Shown here piece after piece: positions 23,001 to 32,400 of a stretch of 64,000 bases of DNA. The position numbers and the translations under genes are program-made. Location: contig CM044957.1 in the NCBI GenBank assembly GCA_024516035.1, positions 20,774,676-20,838,675 on the forward strand. The letters are read 5' to 3'. Within the stretch, counting starts at the first letter, position 1. Every line of letters begins with the position of its first letter. The DNA is from Bactericera cockerelli. Lineage: Eukaryota > Arthropoda > Insecta > Hemiptera > Triozidae. The notes under the pieces are model-generated. The model ran no database searches, was not told the origin of the DNA, and saw only the letters and a list, made by a program, of their open reading frames with translations.

Positions 23001-25277
23001 AACATGATGAGGAACGTAATAACCAGTGTCGTGGTTATCACTATCTAAAGGGGACATATAACCTTTATCAAGGTACGATTGTATAATCTCACAATATGAT
23101 GAATGAAGTGAAGGATTAGCGAGCAACTTTCTTTCCAAACTATTGAACCGTCTTTCAGCACCCAAGTACGAATTACCTAGGTTTGAAGGATCATGCTGAA
23201 ACGGCATAGCGATTGAATAGCGACCTGTTGAGTCACGCGATACAGTTGATTGGAAGATTTCTTCACAATCCGACTCCTCTTGATTCAAAACTTTGGGAGT
23301 ACAAACATCTTCAATCTCCCAAAATTTTTGAACTAACAATTCAAGAGGTTTTTCTACGATATGAAATGAATGATTTTCCAACGATTTAGTATTCGAACTA
23401 GACGCCACAGAGCCCATCATGACGTAACCAAGCGATGTCTCCATAGCGACCGGACCATTAGGATTGAGAACGCGAGTAGACTGAAACAACTCAGAGAAAA
23501 GCTGTGCGCCTACAATAGCGTCCACACAAGCAGGAGTGGCAAAGTCCGGATCTGCCCATGGGAGATGACGGAGATGAGTCAGCCTGTCCGCGGGAACCCG
23601 CGCTGCAGGAAGACTACTGGTGATGATATCTACTACTAAAGCATTTGCCTGGTACTTGATGTCTGTGTCGAAGCGAGAAGTGAAAGTGAAACAAGTCTGT
23701 CCCTTGACTGAACTGCCAGAGTCCCCGATGCCTTTGACTGAGGCATACATCTTGCCTAAGGGAAGTCCAAGTCTCCTACAACAAGCAGAAGTGATGAGGT
23801 TGCAAGAACTAGCACTATCGAGAATGACGCGAATTGACTGCTGGATCCCTCTACTATCTGTGACAAAAACTTGAGCGGTAGGCAGCAAAACAACATGAGA
23901 TGAATTATTATTATCATTCAAGTTGAATGATTGTAATGCACAAAAACTATTTTCTTGGCCACTACCTATTACACCAGATATTTTTGCGGGACCCGGTTCA
24001 GTAAAATGCGGTTGCGGATAGCTAGCTTGCGGAAAATGCAGCAGAGTGCTATGACGTTGATTACATTTTTTACAACTATGTTTTGATTGACAATTTTTGA
24101 CTTTGTGTTGACTACTTAAACAATTAATACAAAATCCCTTGTCACGAACTATCTGATAACGAACATCAGGAGTTCTGTCTAAAAACAGTTTACAACTATA
24201 AATGGGATGAGCTGGTGACGATTTGCAAACTAAGCAACTAGAAGGTTTAGACTGAGAATGTTCAACTATAAATGTCTGACTGACCTTACCTTTATTAGAG
24301 AGAAAAGATTTCTGACCACTACTAGATGAAGTGGGTCTATTAGGTCCTGGGTTCGAAACCTCTAAACGAGACAATATTTTTACGTGATCCTTGAGAAAAG
24401 TGTGGACATTCTGGAAAGTGGGTATCTCATTACTCTTGAGCGACATTTCGAAGAGACGTGCTGTCTCACTGTCTAATTTACTGAGAGTAACATGAGCAAG
24501 CATGAAGTCCGAGAGAGATGCGAGATCCACTTTTTTCAAAGCTAACACGGAAGAGCATAACTCATCTATCAGTTGATTCAACTGAGCGGGACATTCGGAT
24601 TTAATGGGTTTAAAGTTCAATATTTTAGATAAATAGACCCTAGCCTCGCTTCTTTTGCACTGGTACTTTTCTACTAAATTATTAAAAATTATGCTATAGT
24701 TATCACCAGTGGCAGGTATACCAGCGCACACGGTAAGTGCCTTGCCTGTCAGTTTTGATACAAGATATTGAACCTTTTGTGTATTATCTAAGTCCTTATT
24801 CTCATGAATCATAGATTTAAAACTTTCATAAAAAACATTAAATTCAGAAAACTCACCGTTGAATGGAACTAACTCCAAAGCAGGCAGACGAACCTTTGAC
24901 TTTTGAGTCGGAACCACGGCGGTCACCTCTCGAGTGGATGCCAATATATCTTGAGCATAACCACAATGTGTAACAAACTTCTCTAGATCTGAGTAATCTG
25001 GAGTGTATGTACTATCCAACTGAATTTTTACCAAGTTCAATTTGTCTAAAACTTCAATAAAAGAGTCCCTTACAGCAGGCAAAGATTGACATTTTGCCCT
25101 GAGAAGCACTAAGTTATTGGGATCATCAGCCAACCTTTTGGCTAATTCACTAGCTGATTTGGCTACACTATACAAACTATTTCGTTTAGCCTCTAACAAG
25201 ACCTTGTTATTATGCAAAGCCTCAGCTGTAGGATCTGTTAAACCTGTGGTTTTGATCTCTTTAGACTCGTTACCCAT
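20055..25277 (-). CDS. BEL/Pao Gag-Pol polyprotein, 1740 aa, intact
   Basis: This is a single unbroken frame. Domains in order: Gag-like DUF1759 region (about residues 130-300, with LPALELVPFNGEFSEFNVF); Cys/His knuckles (348-415); aspartic protease at about 483-540, with DSAS in place of the usual DTG/DSG; reverse transcriptase with ADIAKMYLQI and the YMDD catalytic box near 892; RNase H (GYSDSSELAYGG near 1071). The integrase has an HHCC zinc-binding region (about 1365-1405) and a DDE core (DFAG near 1442, TDNGTNF near 1509, E in FAGIWESNVKS near 1560). The C-terminal DUF5641-like domain has the GTIVVIMQD and WPLGVVTDVYPGKDG blocks. The order PR-RT-RH-IN defines BEL/Pao. No env gene is present. 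With no stop or frameshift, the element may be autonomous. The ATG chosen lies 16-17 nt after an in-frame-free AT-rich leader. Confidence 0.96.
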   Translation of the reverse strand: MGNESKEIKTTGLTDPTAEALHNNKVLLEAKRNSLYSVAKSASELAKRLADDPNNLVLLRAKCQSLPAVRDSFIEVLDKLNLVKIQLDSTYTPDYSDLEKFVTHCGYAQDILASTREVTAVVPTQKSKVRLPALELVPFNGEFSEFNVFYESFKSMIHENKDLDNTQKVQYLVSKLTGKALTVCAGIPATGDNYSIIFNNLVEKYQCKRSEARVYLSKILNFKPIKSECPAQLNQLIDELCSSVLALKKVDLASLSDFMLAHVTLSKLDSETARLFEMSLKSNEIPTFQNVHTFLKDHVKILSRLEVSNPGPNRPTSSSSGQKSFLSNKGKVSQTFIVEHSQSKPSSCLVCKSSPAHPIYSCKLFLDRTPDVRYQIVRDKGFCINCLSSQHKVKNCQSKHSCKKCNQRHSTLLHFPQASYPQPHFTEPGPAKISGVIGSGQENSFCALQSFNLNDNNNSSHVVLLPTAQVFVTDSRGIQQSIRVILDSASSCNLITSACCRRLGLPLGKMYASVKGIGDSGSSVKGQTCFTFTSRFDTDIKYQANALVVDIITSSLPAARVPADRLTHLRHLPWADPDFATPACVDAIVGAQLFSELFQSTRVLNPNGPVAMETSLGYVMMGSVASSSNTKSLENHSFHIVEKPLELLVQKFWEIEDVCTPKVLNQEESDCEEIFQSTVSRDSTGRYSIAMPFQHDPSNLGNSYLGAERRFNSLERKLLANPSLHSSYCEIIQSYLDKGYMSPLDSDNHDTGYYVPHHVLIKQDKITSKLRIVWDFSFKSNFNKSLNDLLYTGAKLYSDLITILLNFRLYKIAMTADIAKMYLQINMKPAHHSYQKLLWRFRKEDPLRTYCLTTLNFGLNSAPFLALRTVKQLVEDEKDRFPLAGEFAGRDMYMDDMACSVPDTKVASQLQSQLVGLFRAGGFDLTKWSSNSKEVLDKIPETDQVSSLVEWDSDSKETIKILGLQWNPNTDSFFFQAHLEPKVATKRNILSAVARIFDPLGLVQPVVLVAKLLIRELWSIKLGWDATPPQKIIHTWDCFQSELPLISQIQFPRHISVTQNSHVVLVGYSDSSELAYGGMVFCRTTLPTGEIKVHLVCSKSRVAPLKSTSLPRLELCGALLLAQLMARVVDTYRDRQSIEKIFCFTDSMVALHWIRSSPHRWQTFVANRVAKVHELVSQNVWYHVAGISNPADCLTRPIMAQEFINHRLWFSGPEWLKSDIADWPLDMVHSELTSVPEEKLVALAVVEPPIHFLLELSCNISSWLKLLNIIVFMCRFIHFLPRRDFISVSDRNFAETLLIKALQRQFFAKDITALENNKECSSQLRHLNPFLQDGLLRVGGRLSNSSLGYEHKHPLILPKKHPIVNLIIGFFHISNLHTGPSLLLAILRKKYWILSGRDIVRRRVKACNHCFKLNPKPTFPLMADLPQFRVQETKSAFTHTGIDFAGPFHITLAKRRGIKSQKAYLCLFICLVTKALHLELVSDLSTAMFLAALKRFVSRRGPVSFIYTDNGTNFVGCKNELDDLYKLLSSSAHSKQFAEALSFHQIEWKFLPPTASHFAGIWESNVKSVKTHLYKAIGTQILTYEELSTVLVQIESLLNSRPLCVLSSDGSEPSALTPAHFLNLVPLRSIPSKDVSDVNENRLQRFELLNRIVQVYWKRWSLEYLTNLQERQKWKSPAPPITPGTIVVIMQDLLSPQCWPLGVVTDVYPGKDGICRVASVRTSKGVFKRPVVKLCILPTQ

Positions 25278-26202
25278 ATTTGAAAAAATGCAAAAGAAAA
25301 TTTATGAAACTAGTTGGTTTATGAAACACTACTAAATTGAATGTGAACTAAAATATCACTAATTTCACTGAAATTATGCACCAAAGATCACAAAAAAAAA
25401 TCTTCTGAATTGTAATTGTGACTATAAGTGAATTAAATAATAAATCCCTTAAAGTTAAGTCAGTTAAGCAAGCAAAAATATGAATGTAGGTACTATTCAC
25501 AAAAAAAAAATCAATCAATCAATTTGAGAGAAAAGTGCTAAATTTCAACCACAAAATTATAATAAATCACTAATAAAGCGAAATGTTATGCAAAAGGTTT
25601 ATCATTAAATTAAATATTCACAAAAATTTTTAATTAAACAACCACCAACAAATAAGAAGAAAAAATAAATTCAAAATTATTTTTGGAAATTATGAAATAA
25701 TGACTAAGTTGAAAATTACAAGTCGCAAAGTGTGAAATCAACGAAAGTTTACGGAGAATCCCGAAACTCGATTTCCAACTACCTAATTTTAATTATGATA
25801 AGAAGGTACCTAATTAAGAGTACCTATCTACTATCTATAAAATGAAATGCACCTAGGTGCCAACAAAGTTACAAGTTAAGAGATTGAAAAATCGTAACTT
25901 AACAAGTTTCTAAAGTTCTATGAATGAATGACTGTTTGACTGTACATGGAATGCCGCGGTTCTCAAGCTATCTAAGTACATTTGCCTAACGAACGAAATG
26001 AATGAATGAGAATGCTAAGTACATAAATAGCTGAGAATAACTATTATACCTAGCAAGCTAACTTACTAGATACCTATCGAAAATGATTGATTAATTTGAG
26101 TATAAAAATGACACCAGAGAAAAGTGAATTTTCGACTACTAAAATAAATGCTAAAAAATAAATGAAAAAAAATGCTATATGGCCCGAAGATGACCAAAAA
26201 TA

Positions 26203-26692
26203 TGGAGCGAAGTGGACTGTAGATTCTAAAAATTTAATAGGGCTGGTTCAAATGATAACGAAATGATTTATATAAAAAGGCTGATAAGATTTTACTTACG
26301 TGACTGTAGACTTGTAGATTTTTTTTTATCACTCACCGCTATTACCCTTCCCTACACTGCTGAAATTTTAGAAGACTTAAAGGAGCTTAGGAGGGGAGCG
26401 GAGGCCTTTGCCCTTTAATATAAAAGCGGTCAATTAAAATGCAGAATAATTATTGTGGTGTGTTGAAAAATTCACTTTTCACTTGGATGGTAATTCTATA
26501 ATAAAAAGCTCTGAATAAACTGTACTTTCTCTAATGGTTGTCAAATTTATACTAACTACCTAGGAGCTTTCTATGTAAGTTTAGCTCTGATTTGAAGGAG
26601 GGTGAGAGAACTTGTTGGTGATTTCTTAATTTTTGGGTTGATGTATAGCACAATGCTCTCTCATTAATACAACTATTAAACAGTACCAAACA
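26203..26692 (-). repeat. BEL/Pao 5' LTR, 490 bp
   Basis: On the minus strand it starts TGTTTGGTACTG and ends CTTCGCTCCA. By eye it matches the left LTR throughout, apart from the nested insertion there. That suggests a recent integration. Confidence 0.93.
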
Positions 26693-26719
26693 TATCTTAA
26701 GATATATCCGATAATATTT

Positions 26720-27300
26720 TGCAAAAACTTTGTATGAAGTAAATTTACTGAAAACAAAATTTTGAAGTATTTTGATTTTAATGTGTATATTGGTGGTATT
26801 TCGTAGATTTTGGTGTTTTTGGCTAAACGAGGGAAGATATCAAAAAGTTTAAGAGAGTTGACCCCCTTAAACCATAACCAAAACCAACAAATCCAATAGA
26901 ATTTTGTCAAAAAAATATTGGTGGAGCCGTCAGTGGCGGAGTTCCGAGCGGCGGCGGGCGGACTTTGACGTTAACTAGGAGATATCAAAAAAATAAAAAA
27001 TAAATGGGAATCGACCCCCCTTAATGTATGGGTAAAACGCCATAATAAATCAAAACAAATTAAAAAGTCCTTGCTGGAGCCCCCCCCCCCCCCCCATGGT
27101 GAAATTAAAGAGTGATATTTTTTTTTTAAATATTTTCTTTTTTATGAGCGTATAATATTTCGAAAACGGCAGAGAATTTTTCAAAGTAGTATAAAATCAA
27201 AGCACTTGAAAATTTCATTTTCAGTAAGTTTACTTCATACAAAGTTTTTACAAAAATGTATCGTTCTTGAGATATATTCGAAAATACAAAAATTGTACCT
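26720..27300. repeat. Imperfect inverted repeat
   Basis: 26725-26765 (AAAACTTTGTATGAAGTAAA) is mirrored at 27215-27260 (TTTACTTCATACAAAG), with related flanks such as AGATATATCCGA and its complement. The spacer contains a poly-C run at 27079-27096. The open frames here are shadows of this repeat. Confidence 0.6.
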
Positions 27301-27534
27301 CCTTCAACCCCCCTTTTACCCCACCTAACTCCGTTTTGTCCCAGCCTAGACATCAGGACTTTTAGTATGTTTACAACCTCACCCTCCTTCTTGACAAGTA
27401 TTCGAAGGAATTGGCTGCGTCGCCTCTCACGCACTCTACAACATATTCCTTCACTCTTCACTGGCCTACTAAGCAACTTGGGCTTACATGATAGATAGTG
27501 CATTAGTGCATGAGGTGCTGGACCTACACTTTAA

Positions 27535-27684
27535 CACTTAGACGAGCGGGTGTACCACCGGTGGTACACGCACGTTCGTACGGAATGGACCGGGTGTACC
27601 ACCGGTGGTACACAATGTCGGAGAGCCGTATTATCGCCGGTCCCACAAGAGAATTCACGAAAAACCATGCCGGTCGTCTAAGTG
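27535..27684. mobile_element. 150-bp piggyBac-like MITE with two identical palindromes
   Basis: The ends CACTTAGACGA and TCGTCTAAGTG are flanked on both sides by TTAA (27531-27534, 27685-27688), the piggyBac target duplication. Inside, a 20-bp perfect palindrome with half-site GTGTACCACC occurs twice, at about 27550-27569 and 27596-27615. It is too short to encode anything. Confidence 0.8.
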
Positions 27685-28222
27685 TTAAGGGTAGAATAAG
27701 TCAAATTGTTCCGGGAACACATCAAATTTGTGCCTATCTACATGTTAGGGGTGGTCTAGTCACCAAACCACAGCCCAAACGGAAACAGATATCAAAATTT
27801 TGTTAAGATTCGACCCCCGTCCATCATAGCCAATTCTCTCCCTTTGAAAATTATAAAAAAGTATATTTGCAGAATTCGAGAGTATAAAAAATACTCTGAA
27901 AATTTGATGATAATCTATCCCCTTTGATTAAGATCATTAAGAAAATTGTATTGACTGATTAGACTTGAAATAATAATTCCTTTCGTGATGAAAAACCACT
28001 TTATTAGTAATTTTTTTGATGGTTCAAACTGACATTATATCTTGGGTACGATAGTGTGTCAAACTCCCTTTTCGTAATAATTAAATACATAAGGTGGCGG
28101 ACTTGTAACCTGGAGGTCGGCGGTTCAAATTCCGGTTTCAGCGTATATTTAGTAAAGCGAGTTTGATTAGTTTGATATCACATAAGTGATTAACACAAAT
28201 ATAATAACTTAATAATAAAAAA

Positions 28223-28432
28223 GCCAGCGTCGATGGCGCGTTGAATGCACCGCTTCTCGTAGGATCACCGAGGTGAAACACTTCGTGATGTTGGCATTGC
28301 GACCCAACCCAGGCTGGGTAAGGATAATTTAGGTAGCAGGGTTTGTGAGTTTCCTGTGAATGGAGGGGTAACCGTCGTGATATGACCATGCAGTTGAAAG
28401 CGACGTTAAACCCAAATTAAAAAAAAAATATT
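28223..28432 (+). repeat. 5S rRNA-derived SINE (shortened head)
   Basis: The head starts GCCAGCGTCGATGGCGCGTTG and keeps GAATGCACCG and ATCACCGAGGTGAAAC, as in eukaryotic 5S rRNA, with an internal deletion. The tail has CAGGCTGGGT, GTGAGTTTCCTG and GAAAGCGACGTTAAACCC, then poly-A. Compare 60768-61077. Confidence 0.8.
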
Positions 28433-29376
28433 CCAAGAAGAGCAGTTGTTGAAAAATCCATTCTACTTTTTACTTTAGCATATATGTAGGTCCAAAGAGT
28501 CCATCTTGATAACTGTCGATTAGAAAGCCACCGATATCTCTAATCGATATCCTAGCAATCTTTTAAAACAATATTTATACGATAGACCATCTCTAATATT
28601 TTGAAACTGTTCGATATCCTGAACAACTGGGCCTTTGCAAAAGAGAGGCTCATTATAAAAACAAATTATTAAAATTCCTAATAAATTTTCAACCTTTTTA
28701 AAGCGAAAAACTCACTATGATAAATTAAGAAACAATACAATGGAGTTAAAAGTCACGTGTTAAAACTTACGAGAGGTATTGAAAAAAATAGTGACATCAA
28801 AACTTAGGATGCATCTCTCTATGAGTCTCGAACATCATATTTGAACAATAAAAATGATACTAGTTTGTTAGTTTTTTTTTAATTTTGGTAAAATATGTTA
28901 GGAGGGCGGTTTGAAGCGTTAAAAACTTCTAGCTTTTTTTCACTTTCTCGACCTTGTACATAAATAGTGAACCATACTTCTATTGGACCTGCGGTTTGTT
29001 GTAGGGAACTTCTCTTTACAAGACCTTTAGAACAGTATGTATTTCAATATACCATATAATTCAAGATTTGGTCAAAAATAATGGCACCAAAAATCCTCAG
29101 TGTGTAACCAGCAATGGTCGAAAAAGTATAGTGCAAATTCTAAGAATGTATCGAACAGATCCTAAAAAAATCAGCTCGATTGGACAAAAATTACAACTTT
29201 TGTCACGTACATTAGTATCAGACACTCTTTGTTCGCAATAAATAGAAGTTCTAAATGTTTCAAACAATTGCAATTTATAAAGCATCAATGCCAGAGGTAG
29301 TGTGATTTTATAGACTCTAAACTCTATGCAAATGAAACCACGAGGTGTAACTTGCAAGTAGAAATCGATTGTAGAT

Positions 29377-29473
29377 CTAGGCATCCGTCTCCCCACCTGC
29401 TTTCAGCCTAAATCTGGCAAAGTCTTCAAATATAATATCATCCTCGTTCTTTAGTTCTGGGGAACACGCGTCA
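29377..29473 (-). CDS. krz: Arrestin last coding exon
   Basis: The acceptor is TTTCAG|T. It encodes [19 protein letters not shown], then [12 protein letters not shown] and a TAG stop. FxxFxxxR inside an acidic context is the AP2 beta-appendage binding motif of non-visual arrestins. The 3' UTR continues to lower coordinates; no convincing nearby poly(A) signal was assigned. Confidence 0.93.
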
Positions 29474-32400
29474 CTGAAAGAAGAAAAAATAATAAAATAT
29501 AAATTAATAATTTTGAATTGGAACAATTTTTTGAATTAATTTAAAAAAAAATTGAATTAATAATTTGCGGGGGGGGGGGGGGGGGGTATATCTAAATCTA
29601 TAATAAATCAAGTGGTGTGTATGTCTATAGAAAATGATATGCACCACTACAATATAATAAGTGATTATAGATAGATGGATAATAAATCAAGTGTCCGTAC
29701 GTCAGTCTGTAATTTGTTTGTGGCTCAGTCTGTTCGTTTGCTAGTGGCAATGTTCATAAGAATTTGTGGCTATCAATAAGAAATTAGATTTGATTCAAAA
29801 TAACCTTGCTCTACGACATGCGAAACTAAAACACCACAGTTATGAAATGTAGAATTTTAAGCAAGATTCACACAGAAAACGGGTGATTATTTTTGATATT
29901 CAAGGCGAACCCCGAGAAAAAAAGTCCGTTCTCGAGGACAAAATTCAAAACTAATTCAACGGACAAGGTACTTGGAATGCTGAGATTAAACCTGTCATCG
30001 TCGGATTCACCACAGAGCGCAGGAATGAGATGATAATGAGAAACAGCAAACTACTCAAGAATACCGGAATCAGCATTCGGCAAGATTTACCACAATAATA
30101 ACGAGAGAAAAGAAAGCCTCTACTTGCAGAAATGAAAAAGCTACGCAAGGAAGGTAAATTTGCTATCGTGAAGTATGATCGCCTGATAACCCGAAACTTT
30201 AAATCAGGAGAAGTCGCTGCATCAGGAAGTAGACAGGGAGGCATAAAACGAGCACTGTCGAGTACTCCTGGTGAAATCCATAATAAATGACACAACTTGG
30301 ACGATATTAATATTATTAATTATTTCTCAATTAAATCTAACTTCAAAATGGACGTAGTTGACCCTGTAAACGATGGTGAAGAGCCATTAATATCTATGGA
30401 AAATAGGACACAGAGTGTTTTGACTGAACCACACATTACAGATTTCTTTCAACGAAAGAAAAAAACCAATTTAGGGGTCTCCCATGCCCGCGGATACCCT
30501 AAAAGTATCTTTCTGGAATGTTAATGGAATCACAAGGCTGTATGATTTAGACTCCGGAGAAATCGAACTATTCCTTAAATTGAACATAGTTTGTATGTAT
30601 ATCTGTCCCGGGACTTTTCGTTCACTCTGTATAGAAATTGGAGAAAAAATGTATCTTTACAAAAACGAACACAATACTTCCGATTTCGAACATTAGAAAT
30701 TTATCGGATACACCTCCGACTCTAACTTAAGAGCAATAGGTCCCCATATAGGGAAAAAGGACCCAAAATTTCAATTTAAAAGGACCCAAAAATATGGTTT
30801 TTCATAAGTTCATAGCAACCATTTTTCTATTCTACAGTCTTTTTTGGCAGGATTTAAATTATTTAATGGATTATACAGGGTGTCCCGTATACAGATGCAA
30901 ATATTTTGAGGGTAGGTTCAGCCCACCGTGGACTATCATATGAGCGAAACTTGCAGTGGGGCATTTTGCTTCGTTAAAGAGTTATGGCCAAATCTCTGTT
31001 TTTCCCACAGGTCTAGAGGTCACTTAGATCGATGCACGTTTTTAAAGAAATGGTAGCCAGTAAGTAATTTTTTACTTCATGTATAGATAGTCATGCATAT
31101 TTCCCTTGAAATGCAGTTGGTTGCATGAAAAAATATTGAAAGACCAGAGAGATATTCAATCATAAGTTCAATATTTTCTAAAATTCGATTTTTCCCTTTT
31201 TTCCCTTTCGTGAATTTAGAGTACTTCTACAATTGCAATTCTGCGTATTACTAGGTAAAAAATACCCTTTGCTATTTTGTTTCAATAAATACAAAGTTCT
31301 TTCAGACGCGTGAAGGAACGAATGAGATACGCCTTATCAAACGACACCAGAAGGAGAGAAACACATCTTTCAAATTTTGAATCTGGGCGCTATTGCATTT
31401 TGAAGAACACTCGATGCCTGAAGCGGTCTGTGTGACCATTTTTGTGCCAACTGCAAGTTATAAATGAAAATTTTCTGAGTACAAATAGTTCTATTAACCA
31501 ACAATATCAATCAAATCTAATAGTTAAAATAACAAGGCGATCAATTTGTTCGGTGGAAGAGAAAGCCACAAGCTTTAACCTCGCCCTTGGTTCGCTACAT
31601 ATTCTTTTGGGTTCTTTTCATTTCATGTCCTGTGTTGCAGAATGTATCATGTTTGTAGTTTATCAATAAAGTATTAATAATAATAGTAACCTTAAGGTTG
31701 AATGTTCGAGTTTTACCCAAGGTTAATTTTCGGCACTATTTGTTATGTTTTTGATATCATGATTGTGATAAACACAAGAATGATATTTTTAATTTTACTT
31801 CTAAACATAAAATCATAATTTTTGTTGTTAGCGCAGAGTCTTTCTCCATGTGTATTATTTTTCCATAATTACACCACTGGTTGCTGCTTTCGTTGCAGCC
31901 TCTCTCATTTTTCCTCATGATAACCCTGTGACCCCGTAACCCCATTCAAATAAAAGTTCACACCGACCGACCACTGTGAATGATCAATTTCCCTCTGTTA
32001 AACATCCCAGAGCAGTGTATTTATACCTCAAATTACGCGCCAATTCTGTTAAAATTCAGCCAACTTTGAATTTTCCATCATGATTCAGAAGTGTTTTTTG
32101 AGCTTTGTGTGTACTGCGTTCCATGATCTTTAAAGTAATATAAATGAGCTTTCCTTTTTCTAAAACTAAACATAATAGAGTATTTTTTTAACTAGTGATA
32201 CGCAGAATTGCTATTGTAGAAGTACTTTAAATTCACGAAAGGGAGAAAAGGGAAAAATCAAATTTTAGAAAAATATTGAACTTATGATTTAATATCTCTC
32301 TGGTCTTTCAATATTTTTTTTTATGCAACCAACTGCATTTCAAGGGAAATATGCATGACTATTCATACATGAAGTCAAAAATTACTTACTGGCTATCATT

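Larger units (their letters stand above)
16996..26692 (-). mobile_element. Complete BEL/Pao LTR retrotransposon, interrupted by a nested DNA transposon
   Basis: The element lies on the minus strand, so its 5' LTR is at 26203-26692 and its 3' LTR at 16996-19699. LTRs run TGTTTGG to CTCCA, and 5-bp direct repeats TATCT flank the whole element (16991-16995 and 26693-26697). A purine-rich GGCCGGGGGAA abuts the 3' LTR (plus-strand 19700-19711). A TGGTCATCTTCGGGCC segment just inside the 5' LTR could be the primer-binding site; the tRNA was not identified. Without the 2.2-kb nested insert it is about 7.5 kb, typical for BEL/Pao. The single 1740-residue polyprotein is unbroken. Confidence 0.95.

Noticed and set aside
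21343..25335. Several 60-90 aa plus-strand frames
   Set aside because: They are antisense shadows of the BEL/Pao polyprotein.
27126..27806. Minus-strand 125-aa and plus-strand 98-aa frames as genes
   Set aside because: The first overlaps an inverted repeat arm; the second crosses the piggyBac-like MITE. Neither shows a family motif or splice context.
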